Assembly (NCBI GenBank): GCA_014238205.1
Contig: JABABM010000002.1
Coordinates: forward strand, 62,001-126,000
Source of the DNA: Phycisphaerales bacterium
GTDB taxonomy: Bacteria; Planctomycetota; Phycisphaerae; Phycisphaerales; SM1A02
Direction of reading: 5' to 3'
Length of the DNA: 64,000 nucleotides
In this document: piece after piece, positions 1-8,858 of the stretch
How positions within the stretch are numbered: position 1 is the stretch's first letter
Layout of the letters: the number at the start of each line of letters is the position of its first letter
Notes under the pieces: model-generated
Told to the model about the DNA's origin: nothing
Database searches by the model: none
The model's input: only the letters and a program-made list of their open reading frames with translations
Made by a program: the position numbers and the translations under genes

Positions 1-64
1 AGACACACTGCGCTGTCCGTCAAACTGGCCACGAACTGACTGTAGCACGGATATACTCGAAGCC

Positions 65-922
65 ATGGCCAGGGTCATTGCGATGCTGAATCAGAAGGGT
101 GGTGTCGGCAAGACCACGTCAGCGGTCAACTTGGCGGCAGCCTTGGCCAGTCGCGGGCAACGCACCTGCCTTGTTGACCTTGACCCGCAAGCTCACATGA
201 GCCTGCATGTCGGACTTGATCCGGACGAAGCAGGGTGCACGATATACGACCTGCTGCTCGATCCAGATCGGAACATCGAAGAAGCGATTGTGAAGGTTGA
301 CGAACGGCTTGATGCCATCGTCTCCGAAACCGATCTGGCAGCAGCCGAGACGGAGCTGGCCGGACAGGCTGGGCGACATGACATCCTGGCAAGGGCCTTC
401 AGCACGATTACCGATCGCTACGACATCGTCATGATCGACTGCCCCCCGAGCCTGGGTGTGCTCACGCTCAATGCCCTGGCAATGGCAAACGAAGTCTTCG
501 TTCCCATGCAGGCCCATTTCCTCGCGCTCCAGGGTGTTGGAAAACTCCTTGAAACAGTCGGACTGGTCTGTCAATCAGCAAATGAACGACTCGAGGTCAC
601 TGGGATACTCCTGTGCATGCACGACAAGCACACCAACCTTGCCCGCGAAGTCGTCGATGATCTCGAGGCATTCTTCGGAGAAGCAAGAAATACCGATCTG
701 CCCTGGCGGAATTGCAAGGTGCTGCTGCCTCCCATCCGGCGAAACATCAAGCTCGCGGAAGCACCCAGTTTCGGTCAGACCATCTTCCAGTATTCACCGA
801 CAAGTCATGGCGCACGCGACTATGGCAATCTTGCTGATGGGCTGCTCGAACGCTGGAGAGCGGATGGATCTGGCGAGGAAAATGCAGCCTGCGGAGCATC
901 CGAGACACAGGGCGTCGCGTGA
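65..922 (+). CDS. parA: ParA/Soj-family partition ATPase
   Basis: A 285-residue MinD/ParA-type P-loop ATPase, the usual length for a chromosomal ParA/Soj. The deviant Walker A motif KGGVGKTT lies at residues 11-18 with the family's signature first lysine. The Walker A' DLDPQA follows at about residues 38-43 and the Walker B-like IDCPP at about 124-128. In this family the ATP-bound dimer binds DNA non-specifically and moves ParB-parS complexes or other cargo. No ParB is seen after it; one could lie before the window edge, 64 bases upstream. The stop overlaps the next start (GTGA), so the two are probably cotranscribed. Family assignment is firm. Whether it segregates the chromosome or positions another cargo cannot be told from sequence alone. 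Confidence 0.92.
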   Translation: MARVIAMLNQKGGVGKTTSAVNLAAALASRGQRTCLVDLDPQAHMSLHVGLDPDEAGCTIYDLLLDPDRNIEEAIVKVDERLDAIVSETDLAAAETELAGQAGRHDILARAFSTITDRYDIVMIDCPPSLGVLTLNALAMANEVFVPMQAHFLALQGVGKLLETVGLVCQSANERLEVTGILLCMHDKHTNLAREVVDDLEAFFGEARNTDLPWRNCKVLLPPIRRNIKLAEAPSFGQTIFQYSPTSHGARDYGNLADGLLERWRADGSGEENAACGASETQGVA

Positions 923-2085
923 TCAGTACAGGGCTGCTCGAACCTGATGCGCTTCGGCGGGAACGGGTTGCAAGACCATGGCGTATTGCATTTGTTCTCT
1001 TCACGCTCGCACTGATCGTCGGTACGCACCTGCCAGGTCCGGCACCAGAGGACATTCAGAACACGCATGCTTCGCCGGACAAGTTCATGCATTTCGTGGG
1101 CTTCGGCGCATTCACGGTCCTGCTCTGGATGACCGGATGGCTTCGCTGGTGGTGGATCACGAGCGTGATCGCAATCGGGTTCGCCATCATCGATGAGTGG
1201 ACACAATCCTTCATCGGTATCAACCGCGAATCCTCCGGCAGTGACATTGCGGCAGGCGTGCTCGGCGTGCTGGCGGCAACAGGCTGGATGACGGCCCTCT
1301 CGCCTGCAGGTGACAAGGTGTCGCTGACCCGGAACAGGCGTGGCGGCTATATCCTGGAAAGTGTTCTGGGCCGAACCGAAAACTGGTTTCTTCTTGGACT
1401 TGCCGGCATCGTTCCGTTCATACTCGTGGCCGTACTCACCTATGCCTTCGCATGGAACATGATGGATACAAGCCTGCCGAACATTTCCTTCGCCCTCGGC
1501 ATGATTGCCGGCATCATTGCCGTGCTGGTCCTGTTCAAACGATTGATGGAACCCGTGCAAACGGCGATGCAGGACGACTGCCCCTGCTTCTTCTGCGGTG
1601 TGTCAATGGTTCAGAGTGAACCGAGCACCGATGGTTGGATGGAATGCTCCTCGTGCAGACGACCAGCACATCAATCGCAATGGCGGACGCTGGCATTGCC
1701 ACGAATACCTCTCTCCGTCATTCTTGCCTCGGACGGTGTAGTCGGGTTCGCCTGCCTATTCCTGTACATCGTCATCTCGATCATTGTCGGCCCGGCAATA
1801 CTGCTGACCGCCGGCCAACCTGGGCTGGCTGGCGTGATTGCCTGTACGGGCATCACCCTCCTGGCCGCCATGTTCTGGGCCTGGAGGCGGAACAGCCTGG
1901 CCATGATCTATCACGATCTTGGAAGCCGGTGTGTTGGATGTGGCCTTGATCTTTCTTCGAGAAGTGATCACCGCGGCGTGGGGTCCTGCCCGGATTGTGG
2001 ACTTGATTTTGCGCGTTTCAAGCATCGAACAGACGAAGAGTCGGGTGTAGCGGGCCGTGAACCCAAAACACACAATGATGCCTGA
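919..2085 (+). CDS. VanZ-like membrane protein with two zinc ribbons
   Basis: A 388-residue integral membrane protein. The first about 130 residues resemble VanZ-like proteins: hydrophobic segments at about 22-36, 60-75 and 78-95, with the typical D-x-x-x-H-F-x-x-F and D-E-x-x-Q-x-F signatures (around residues 54-62 and 92-99). The rest is unlike VanZ. It has more membrane segments (about 157-180, 190-207, 270-295, 300-320) and two Cys clusters likely to bind zinc: C221/C223/C226 with C243/C246, and C338/C341 with C357/C360. The start is GTG, overlapping the parA stop by four bases. VanZ proteins are of broad, poorly defined function, and there is no glycopeptide-resistance context here. The zinc-ribbon tail is a type common in planctomycete membrane proteins. 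Role unknown. Confidence 0.75.
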   Translation: MISTGLLEPDALRRERVARPWRIAFVLFTLALIVGTHLPGPAPEDIQNTHASPDKFMHFVGFGAFTVLLWMTGWLRWWWITSVIAIGFAIIDEWTQSFIGINRESSGSDIAAGVLGVLAATGWMTALSPAGDKVSLTRNRRGGYILESVLGRTENWFLLGLAGIVPFILVAVLTYAFAWNMMDTSLPNISFALGMIAGIIAVLVLFKRLMEPVQTAMQDDCPCFFCGVSMVQSEPSTDGWMECSSCRRPAHQSQWRTLALPRIPLSVILASDGVVGFACLFLYIVISIIVGPAILLTAGQPGLAGVIACTGITLLAAMFWAWRRNSLAMIYHDLGSRCVGCGLDLSSRSDHRGVGSCPDCGLDFARFKHRTDEESGVAGREPKTHNDA

Positions 2086-3649
2086 TCGACTCGAGTCCAA
2101 CACGCGTACCGTCACACTGGTGACTGCCTGCAGCCGCCTGACCGGGCTGGCACGGGATGCCGTTCTCAGCCGACTTTTCGGTGTGTCCGAGTTGATGAGC
2201 GACTTCTGGATCGCCTTTCTCGTGCCCAACCTGTTCCGCCGTCTCTTTGGCGAAGGAGCCATCGGGGCCTCCTATCTTCCGGTCTACACGAAACTGAGCA
2301 AGTCGAACCCAGACCAGGCCGGGCAGTTGGCCTCTCTGCTGCTTGCCGGGCTGCTTGCCGCCATGGGCATGATTGTCCTGTTGGGCGAACTTGTGCTCTT
2401 TCTCGTCTCGGCAACACGTGACCACTCGGATCCAGCCATCTGGCTCATGATGCTCATGCTCCCCTACATGCCCCTGGTGTGTCTTGTTGCGATCCTTGGT
2501 GTCATGCTGCAGGTCCATGGTCGTTTCGGACCACCTGCAGCAGCACCACTGTTGCTCAATGGAGCCATCATCGCTGCTGCCGTGGGCGTAAGCCTGGCGA
2601 CCGGCAATACGACACCTCACGCAAAGATCGTGACAATCGGCTCCGTTGCCGGAGCAGTTGTTCTTGCGGGAGTGCTCCAGGCCGCATGGCTCTTCTGGTC
2701 TCTTCGGAAGGAAGTCCAATGGACCTGGAACAGGGCGGAAGCTTCTGCCCCGTTGCGACGTGTACTTCTTGCTGCCGGTCCGATGCTGCTGGGCATCGGC
2801 GTCCTGCAGTTGAATACCTTCATGGATGGAATCATTGCCAGCTATCCCACCTTCTTCGACACGGACCAGTTCCTCGGCTGGCAGTACCCGCTGGACACGG
2901 GAGCCATGGCCGTCCTGAGTTTCGCCCAGCGGCTCTACCAGTTCCCCCTCGGCGTCTTCGCCATCTCGGTGGCCACTGCGATCTATCCATTGCTGGCACT
3001 CCAGGCTGAGGACGAATCCAGTTTCAGTGATACGGTTCGACGCGGGCTACGCCTCGTTCTCTTCATAGGCCTTCCCGCGAGCATCGGCCTGATCCTCGTC
3101 CGTGAACCCTTGACTGCCTGCGTCTACCAGGGAGGCGTCTTCACCTCGGCCGACACGATGCAGGTCAGTACTGTTCTCCTGGGCTATGCCGTCGCAATCT
3201 GGGCATATTCCGCCAACCAGGTCCTGACACGAGCCTGCTATGCAAAGCTTGATACACGGACACCTGTTCGCATTGCCGTACGCATGGTTGGATTGAATCT
3301 GCTTCTCAATGTCACGCTCATCTGGACTCCACTTGGCATCGCCGCCCTGGCATGGTCAACGGGCATCTGCGCCATCCTGCAGTTCATGCTGCTCCTGAAG
3401 GCATCCAGAGCACATGTTCAAAACCCCTTCGATGTGGTTGTCGCCCGATCAGCTCTTCGATCACTGGCGTTGGCGATTGCCATGGGAATCGGCGTTGGGT
3501 TCGTCATGCTCGGACTCGAAACCGGCAGCACGTTCCTTGAACATCTCCTGCAACTTGGAATCCTCGTCGTCGTCGGCACGGTGATCTACGGCGGCGGTGC
3601 CATGCTGCTGGGAATGCCTGAGTTGAAATGGGCGTTGGGGCGACGCTGA
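2057..3649 (+). CDS. murJ: Lipid II flippase MurJ (MviN family)
   Basis: A 530-residue polytopic membrane protein with about 14 hydrophobic segments, the normal size for MurJ. The N-terminus has the family pattern: S-R-L-T-G-L-A-R-D at about residues 27-35, and the F-R-R-L-F-G-E-G-A motif near residues 60-68 that marks MurJ within the MOP flippase superfamily. MurJ moves the peptidoglycan precursor lipid II to the outer face of the cytoplasmic membrane. Its presence fits the current view that planctomycetes make peptidoglycan. A GTG start at 2057 overlaps the previous gene by 29 bases; ATG codons at 2075 and 2078 are equally possible and would shorten it by 6-7 residues. It meets mqnE end to end with no spacer. 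Confidence 0.93.
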   Translation: MNPKHTMMPDRLESNTRTVTLVTACSRLTGLARDAVLSRLFGVSELMSDFWIAFLVPNLFRRLFGEGAIGASYLPVYTKLSKSNPDQAGQLASLLLAGLLAAMGMIVLLGELVLFLVSATRDHSDPAIWLMMLMLPYMPLVCLVAILGVMLQVHGRFGPPAAAPLLLNGAIIAAAVGVSLATGNTTPHAKIVTIGSVAGAVVLAGVLQAAWLFWSLRKEVQWTWNRAEASAPLRRVLLAAGPMLLGIGVLQLNTFMDGIIASYPTFFDTDQFLGWQYPLDTGAMAVLSFAQRLYQFPLGVFAISVATAIYPLLALQAEDESSFSDTVRRGLRLVLFIGLPASIGLILVREPLTACVYQGGVFTSADTMQVSTVLLGYAVAIWAYSANQVLTRACYAKLDTRTPVRIAVRMVGLNLLLNVTLIWTPLGIAALAWSTGICAILQFMLLLKASRAHVQNPFDVVVARSALRSLALAIAMGIGVGFVMLGLETGSTFLEHLLQLGILVVVGTVIYGGGAMLLGMPELKWALGRR

Positions 3650-4969
3650 TCAGTCGACATGCCATTCACGGCCATCACGCCGAACTGGCCTGTAGAGAGT
3701 GTCGCGTTCGACCGGCTGGAACCCGGCCTCTCGTGCCGCTCGCTGAAGATCACGGACCGTGACTTCCTGGTGCGTACCGGCCCCATCCACTTTCGTGATG
3801 TCGTACCAGACGACCGTACCGTCCATGTCATCCGCCCCGTTCTGAAGCATGAGTTGAGCCATCTCCAGGGTCTGCATGATCCAGAACGCCTTCACATGGG
3901 GAAAGTTGTCGAGCATCAGCCTGGATATGGACAGTGTCCTGAGATTCTCAAGGCCCATCGGACCCGGAAGGTGTTCAAGCCTGCTGTCATCCGGAATGAA
4001 GGGCAGGGGAATCAGTGTCTGGTAGTAGCCGGTTGAGCATGTCTCTGGAGTCGGTTGAAGCCGACGGATGGCGACATCGGGGTGCGAAAGTACAACCGCT
4101 CCATGTGGCCGACCTTCATGGTCGATCGAGTCGGCGAGCGGAACATCGTTGTCAAGAGCCCATTCCTTGAGCGTACGATCCTGCTCCTGTCGAAGAAGCT
4201 GCAGGTGACGTATTCGATCTGCGTGTGTTTCTACATGTCCATAGAGGATTGTTGCATTCGTATTCAAGCCTTCTTCGTGCGCAATGCGATGCACATCAAG
4301 CCATCGATCCCCGCTGATCTTGGTTCGATGCGTCTCTGCATGAACACGATCATCGAAGACCTCCGCTCCGCCACCGGGCAGCGATCCGAGGCCGGCATCA
4401 CGAAGTGACTGGATGACCCATCGAATTCCCTCGTCACCCTCACGGCCCTTCCCGGCAACCCTCGCGAAGTGCACGATCTCAACGGCAGTGAACGCCTTGA
4501 TATGCAATCCAGGCGCTGTATCACGGATCAATGACAGCATGTCGAGGTAGTACTGGAACGGAAGCCAGGGGTGAAGCCCGCCGACGATATGCATTTCGGT
4601 CGCACCGGCATTCAGGGCTTCAAGCACCTGTTCATGGATCTCGTCCAGTGAATACTCGTACGCTCCCTCGTCATCCTTCTTCCGCTGAAATGAACAGAAG
4701 GAGCAACTGAGCGCACAGATGTTCGAGTAGTTCAGATGCCTGTTGATGTTGTACCAGGCAACGTCTCCATTGAGACGCCTCCGGACGATGTGCGCCAGCG
4801 AGCCGACCGTCCAGATATCGGGGGTCTGGAACAACTGTAATCCGTCGTCGACGGTCAATCGATCACCGGCAATGACTCGGTCGATCACCGGGCGAAGCGA
4901 CGTATCGGTGAGGGCCGAATGGATGCGTTCGCCATCTGAGTCGATTGATGAGTGGGCCAGGGTCGTCAT
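3650..4969 (-). CDS. mqnE: Aminodeoxyfutalosine synthase MqnE (radical SAM)
   Basis: A 439-residue radical SAM enzyme. MqnE joins the enolpyruvyl compound made by MqnA to SAM, the second step of the futalosine route to menaquinone. The cluster motif is C85-x3-C89-x2-C92, and the following G-G-L-H-P stretch in a 'HIVGGLHP' context is characteristic of MqnE rather than of MqnC or CofH. I chose ATG 4969. A longer frame reaches 5158, but the extra 63 residues are low-complexity and unlike the family. No other mqn gene is in the window. The gene agrees with menaquinone-based respiration alongside the nuo genes further along. MqnC is the main alternative and is less likely from the motifs. Confidence 0.88.
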   Translation of the reverse strand: MTTLAHSSIDSDGERIHSALTDTSLRPVIDRVIAGDRLTVDDGLQLFQTPDIWTVGSLAHIVRRRLNGDVAWYNINRHLNYSNICALSCSFCSFQRKKDDEGAYEYSLDEIHEQVLEALNAGATEMHIVGGLHPWLPFQYYLDMLSLIRDTAPGLHIKAFTAVEIVHFARVAGKGREGDEGIRWVIQSLRDAGLGSLPGGGAEVFDDRVHAETHRTKISGDRWLDVHRIAHEEGLNTNATILYGHVETHADRIRHLQLLRQEQDRTLKEWALDNDVPLADSIDHEGRPHGAVVLSHPDVAIRRLQPTPETCSTGYYQTLIPLPFIPDDSRLEHLPGPMGLENLRTLSISRLMLDNFPHVKAFWIMQTLEMAQLMLQNGADDMDGTVVWYDITKVDGAGTHQEVTVRDLQRAAREAGFQPVERDTLYRPVRRDGREWHVD

Positions 4970-5122
4970 GGGTCGATGATTGTAGCGGTCCCGGGCCACT
5001 GCGAGGCTCCTCACTATCGGACCCACCCCACCACAACGAACTCCACAGCACACATTTACAGGCTTTTTCTCTTCCAAGCGAAGTGAACAGGGTGGCTCGT
5101 CGATCCTCTTCATGGAGCAAGA

Positions 5123-5350
5123 ATGATGTCCATATTCCATGCACACGATGACATGCACTGGCCCGGTACCGGACCGATTCCATTTCCCGGCAAGGAAGTA
5201 CGGGAATCCCTGCTGCCTCGGCAGCGTGATTCAGTCCAATATGCCCTGCTGGCAATCGGCTTGGCCGATCGCCGCATGAAGCAACTGGCCAGAACCTTGG
5301 GATGCCTGGGTCATTTCGAATCCGGCGAAGACGGGCCACGCGCAGCCTGA
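5123..5350 (+). CDS. Possible small protein, unrecognised
   Basis: A 75-codon reading frame in the 341-base space between mqnE and the next minus-strand gene. In its favour are a GGAG ribosome-binding site five bases before ATG 5123 (or eight before ATG 5126) and codon choice similar to the neighbours. Against it are the lack of any recognisable family and the 40-base antisense overlap with the end of the gene at 5311-5982. The product would be basic, with Q-R-D-S-V-Q-Y-A-L-L in its second half. The rest of the space (4970-5122) presumably carries the mqnE promoter; I see no clear -10/-35 pair, terminator or RNA gene there. Confidence 0.3.
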   Translation: MMSIFHAHDDMHWPGTGPIPFPGKEVRESLLPRQRDSVQYALLAIGLADRRMKQLARTLGCLGHFESGEDGPRAA

Positions 5351-5982
5351 TCCTCGCGTTCTTCCTCATCACCAGTTGCCCGCCAGACCAGTAAGAGCAT
5401 TACTTGTCGGCGATAGTCTTCGTCCAGGAGAAACCTGACATTTCCATCCTTGTCCATCTCATCGGGTGCAACGACGGGTGGAGTTTGATCAGGTGACAGG
5501 GAACGGACTCCCTGGGTATCACGAGCCTGGTAGCGGGCGGCATCGATGGCCGGTGCGGCAAGGACAGGATCGTGTCGCTGGGTTTCGTCGTTTCGTTCAC
5601 CGACCGCCGGTTCCAGAGGCAGGTTCCCGATATGGAATACGGTTCCTGGAGCTATGGTCGGTACGTATCCTGTTCGAGTCGGCATGTAGGTCGAGGTTGG
5701 TGACACTGCCCACAGACCACCCGCTCGACGCACGTACTGGCCGCCAAGCAAATCCGACTGCATCAGTTGTTCAAAGTTGTATGACTGCTGCAGGCTGAAC
5801 TGAACAGCCCTCAAGCTCGTGGACAGGGCGGTCGTGTCCGCCACGAATGCGTCAACAGGCTGCAGGTCGGCTGTTCGAAGGTCGATGGGGCGAAGATCCT
5901 GGACTTCAGCATTCCCTCCGGCCTGGCCGAAGGCAGGGGCTGTCAGCAACAGCAGCAGGATGGAACTCTTCAAACCAGGCAT
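5311..5982 (-). CDS. Secreted protein of unknown function
   Basis: A 223-residue protein beginning with a clear Sec signal peptide: a short charged start, a run of leucines at residues 9-13, and a likely cut after A-F-G-Q-A near residue 21. The mature part has no Cys. Its middle is rich in Tyr, Thr and Pro (residues about 65-115), and the end is acidic then mixed-charge. I do not recognise a family. It stands alone, divergent from mobA across 84 bases, and its end may be overlapped antisense by a small frame. Expected location is the periplasm or outside the cell. Confidence 0.7.
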   Translation of the reverse strand: MPGLKSSILLLLLTAPAFGQAGGNAEVQDLRPIDLRTADLQPVDAFVADTTALSTSLRAVQFSLQQSYNFEQLMQSDLLGGQYVRRAGGLWAVSPTSTYMPTRTGYVPTIAPGTVFHIGNLPLEPAVGERNDETQRHDPVLAAPAIDAARYQARDTQGVRSLSPDQTPPVVAPDEMDKDGNVRFLLDEDYRRQVMLLLVWRATGDEEEREDQAARGPSSPDSK

Positions 5983-6066
5983 GGATCAATTTCCCTTCTG
6001 AACAGTACACTCATCGACAAGTCGTGGCCCGGGGCTTTCCGGGTTTTCACGTGATGGGCCGTCAAC

Positions 6067-6636
6067 ATGTCTGGAAAGCACCCCATACCGGTCGCCGGAC
6101 TCCTCCTGGGAGGTACAAGCCGCCGAATGGGGAACCCGAAACACGAGTTGCAACTCCCCGATGGACGCCTGCTCCTTGAGCACATGCTCGATCTGTGTGA
6201 TGCAATAGCTGGCCGGACTCTGCTCTGCGGTGATGGAGTTCCTGGATTTGATCGAAACGCCGTCCCGGATCGAATCCAGGGAGCGGGGCCGTTGGCTGGA
6301 ATCGAGGCAGTTCTCAGAGAAGCCGGTTCAGGACGGTGCCTGGTCGTGCCTTGTGACATGCCTGCCCTGGAAGTTGAAGACCTGTCAAAGCTGGCGACAA
6401 CCGAGGGTGACATCGTCCTCTTCGAAGATCCGCCTGGTTCACCGCTGCAGGGTCTCCCAATGCTCATCAATGCAAACCAGCTTGGGGACCTCGAGCAATT
6501 CATGGATGCGGGGGGAAGGGCCATTCACAGGTTCATCGAGGACCGCGCACACGTCCGGGTACCCATTTCAAGTCAGGAACGCCTGCTGAACGTCAATACA
6601 CCGGAAGAATGGGCTGCGTACCTGGAGTCATGCTGA
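6067..6636 (+). CDS. mobA: Molybdenum cofactor guanylyltransferase MobA
   Basis: A 189-residue nucleotidyltransferase of the MobA group, close to the family length. The nucleotide-binding loop L-L-L-G-G-T-S-R-R-M-G with a following lysine spans residues 12-25. G-P-L-A-G-I is at about 74-79, the metal-binding C-D-M-P at about 96-99 (D97), and the C-terminal N-V-N-T-P-E-E motif is present. MobA transfers GMP to molybdopterin, giving the bis-MGD cofactor used by DMSO-reductase-type enzymes. The gene meets a molybdopterin oxidoreductase of that type (6628-8817) end to end, with a 9-base antisense overlap of the two 3' ends. That supports MobA over CTP- or sugar-nucleotide transferases of the same fold. 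Confidence 0.85.
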   Translation: MSGKHPIPVAGLLLGGTSRRMGNPKHELQLPDGRLLLEHMLDLCDAIAGRTLLCGDGVPGFDRNAVPDRIQGAGPLAGIEAVLREAGSGRCLVVPCDMPALEVEDLSKLATTEGDIVLFEDPPGSPLQGLPMLINANQLGDLEQFMDAGGRAIHRFIEDRAHVRVPISSQERLLNVNTPEEWAAYLESC

Positions 6637-8817
6637 AGTAACCTTCGAAACCCGGACCATGATGCCCTTGAATGCCGGTGTTCTCGAAGCTTCATCGACG
6701 TGGCGGGGAACCAGTGTGTTCGCCTCCGGGTAATACATGACTGCATTTCCCTTCCTGATGTCGATCGGACGAGGATGGACTCTCAGTGAGCCGGTTGCCG
6801 TCGCAACCTCCACGAGCTGGCTTTCTTCGAACCCGAGGCGAGCCATGTCGTCTGCGTGCATGAGAATTACATCGCGGCGGTCCTGTCCACGGTAGAGATC
6901 CTCCTCCTCGTAGACAACGGTATTGAACTGACCCTCGCTTCGAACCGTCATGAGACGGAGTTCATCTTCCGCTGGAACTGGACGTTCCTTCGGCTCGACA
7001 TCATGGACGACAGCCTTGCCGGTGGGAGTTGCAAAACTCGGTTCATGAAAGGTCCTTCCCGAGATCTGGAACTCACCACCATCAGGGTCACCAACCCGCG
7101 TGATCGACTCGTAACCGGGGACAACACGCGAAATCAACTCCCTGATGGCCGAGTGGTCATTGAGTCGTTCCCAATCCACCGGGCCATCGTCTCCCAGCAG
7201 GCGGCGGCCAAGCGACGCGATCACATCGACCTCGCTTCGAGGACCCTCGTGTCTCGCCTTTCCGCCATCACTGAGTCGAACGAAGTTGAACATCGACTCC
7301 TGTGTCGTCGACTGCTGCTCCTCGTCGCGAGGAAGGACGGGAAGAATGATCGTTTCTCGACCCCGACCATGTGCATGCCCCGTGTTCAAGGTCGTGCTGA
7401 GGTAGACGACCTGGTCGATACAACTGAAAGCCTCGCTTGCAAAGGCTGAATCCGGGTTCGAGCCATAGAGATTTCCTCCAAGACAGATCGCCGTACGCAT
7501 TCCACCTTCGCGTGCTGATTCAAGGCAGGCAAGCGTATCCTTCCCGGGCATTGTCGGCATGGGGACATCAAGCGCATGCTCCAGGGATCTGAAGAAGGCA
7601 TCCTTGAGCTTCGGCACCACTCCCATGGAACCTATTCCCTGGACATTTGAATGTCCACGCAGTGGAAGAAGGCCGCATCCTGGTCTGCCCAGTTGGCCGG
7701 TTGCTATCGCAAGGTTCGCGATCATCCGGACGTTGTCGACACCATGTGCATGGTGTGTGATGCCCATCGCCCAGCAGCAGATCATCCGGTTCGAGGCGGC
7801 ACAATGACCGGCAACCTGTTCGATGACACCCCTGGAAACTCCGCCGTGCTCGATGATCTGCTCCCACGTGGTTCCACTTGCACGAGCTTCGAACTCGGGC
7901 CAGCCGATCACATGCTCGGAGACGAAGGAGCGATCGATCGAGTCTCGTTCCACGAGCGCCTTGACGACACCAAGCAGAACCCACTCGTCTCCGCCAATGT
8001 GTCCCTGCACGTACAGGTCGTTGATTCGTGACGCTCTCAACATGCTGCGCCAGTCCGATGGGACCTTGAATCGATCAAGTCCGAGTTCACGGAGTGGGTT
8101 GATGATGATGACGACCCCGCCTCGTCGCCGGACTTCGACAAGTGTCCTCATGAAACGAGGGTGATTGGAAGAAGGATTTGCTCCAATCACGAGCACCAGG
8201 TCGCAGTGGTCGAGATCCTCGAGCACGACGGTTGCCGTTCCCGAGCCCGTAACGGAGGACAAGCCAACGCCTGAAGCCTGGTGACAGTAGTAGGAGCAGT
8301 TGTTGACATGATTCGTCCCGTGAAGCCTGGCAAGAAGCTGCAACAGGAAACCTGCTTCGTTCGACGACCGCCCTGAAAAGTAGAAGAAGGACTCCTCGGG
8401 CTTCGTCAACTTCACGCGGGAGGCCACGCGATCAAGCGCCTCGTCCCAGGTGATGGATCGATAGTGGGAATCCAGCGGACCACATGCAACCGGGTGCAAC
8501 AGTCTGCCGGAGGCTTCAAGTTCACGAGGAGTCATCGCGGCAAGTCGCTCGACCGGGACATCATCGAAGAAATGCCGGGGCAGACCTCCCTGCATGTCGG
8601 CAGCCATCGCCTGGACCGACTTCTTGCAGACCTCGGGGAATCGGCCCTGTTCATTGACCATGCCACCCTTCTGGCCCCCCATGCCCAGTGCACATGTCTT
8701 GCAGGCGTTCCGGGATCGCAGGGCGGCCCACATGCGAAGGAATCCACCAGCAGCGTGGGACTGCTTCAGTACATACCGGATGGCCGGCCATCCTCCAGCT
8801 GCTTTCGGAAATCGCAT
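6628..8817 (-). CDS. Molybdopterin oxidoreductase, FdhF/YdeP-like
   Basis: A 729-residue catalytic subunit of the DMSO-reductase superfamily. It belongs to the branch that includes E. coli YdeP and the CbbBc-type 'formate dehydrogenase alpha' proteins. Near the N-terminus is N-A-C39-x2-C42 with the G-M-G-G-Q-K-G-G stretch typical of this branch, and C64 could be a further cluster ligand. The probable molybdenum ligand is the Cys in Y-Y-C178-H-Q-A-S-G; there is no in-frame UGA, so no selenocysteine. The C-terminal third has the usual dinucleotide-binding fold. Members are soluble, and their physiological substrate is often unknown. No electron-transfer partner or fdhD is adjacent, but mobA is. 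The start at 8817 is the internal ATG that lies in an inverted repeat; ATG 8850 would add 11 residues. Confidence 0.85.
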   Translation of the reverse strand: MRFPKAAGGWPAIRYVLKQSHAAGGFLRMWAALRSRNACKTCALGMGGQKGGMVNEQGRFPEVCKKSVQAMAADMQGGLPRHFFDDVPVERLAAMTPRELEASGRLLHPVACGPLDSHYRSITWDEALDRVASRVKLTKPEESFFYFSGRSSNEAGFLLQLLARLHGTNHVNNCSYYCHQASGVGLSSVTGSGTATVVLEDLDHCDLVLVIGANPSSNHPRFMRTLVEVRRRGGVVIIINPLRELGLDRFKVPSDWRSMLRASRINDLYVQGHIGGDEWVLLGVVKALVERDSIDRSFVSEHVIGWPEFEARASGTTWEQIIEHGGVSRGVIEQVAGHCAASNRMICCWAMGITHHAHGVDNVRMIANLAIATGQLGRPGCGLLPLRGHSNVQGIGSMGVVPKLKDAFFRSLEHALDVPMPTMPGKDTLACLESAREGGMRTAICLGGNLYGSNPDSAFASEAFSCIDQVVYLSTTLNTGHAHGRGRETIILPVLPRDEEQQSTTQESMFNFVRLSDGGKARHEGPRSEVDVIASLGRRLLGDDGPVDWERLNDHSAIRELISRVVPGYESITRVGDPDGGEFQISGRTFHEPSFATPTGKAVVHDVEPKERPVPAEDELRLMTVRSEGQFNTVVYEEEDLYRGQDRRDVILMHADDMARLGFEESQLVEVATATGSLRVHPRPIDIRKGNAVMYYPEANTLVPRHVDEASRTPAFKGIMVRVSKVTSA

Positions 8818-8858
8818 GCGGCAATGGTACTCCTCACGAGGGGGTACCATTGCCGCAT
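8816..8858. repeat. Perfect 15-base inverted repeat between divergent genes
   Basis: The arms 8816-8830 (ATGCGGCAATGGTAC) and 8844-8858 (its exact reverse complement) flank a 13-base centre, 8831-8843. The outer ends of the arms supply the ATG of the + strand kinase gene (8857) and lie one base inside the start triplet of the minus-strand oxidoreductase (8815-8817). A purine-rich ribosome-binding-like stretch (GAGGAG on one strand, GAGGGG on the other) sits in the centre, about 12 bases from each ATG. It could be an operator bound by a dimer, an RNA hairpin hiding both starts, or both. Only 39 bases separate the two starts, so at least one promoter must lie inside the opposite gene. Confidence 0.75.

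Noticed and set aside
820-1560. Minus-strand frame of 246 codons opposite the VanZ-like gene
   Set aside because: His/Cys-rich shadow sequence without start signals; the + strand product has clear membrane segments and zinc ribbons.
919-2085. VanZ as a glycopeptide-resistance gene
   Set aside because: No other van genes are near; VanZ-like domains are common in proteins unrelated to resistance.
6628-8817. Selenocysteine formate dehydrogenase
   Set aside because: The active-site position is Cys and there is no in-frame UGA or nearby selenocysteine genes.
8464-8856. Upstream extension of the kinase gene
   Set aside because: It would be entirely antisense to the oxidoreductase gene and has no domain; the receiver domain starts right after ATG 8857.
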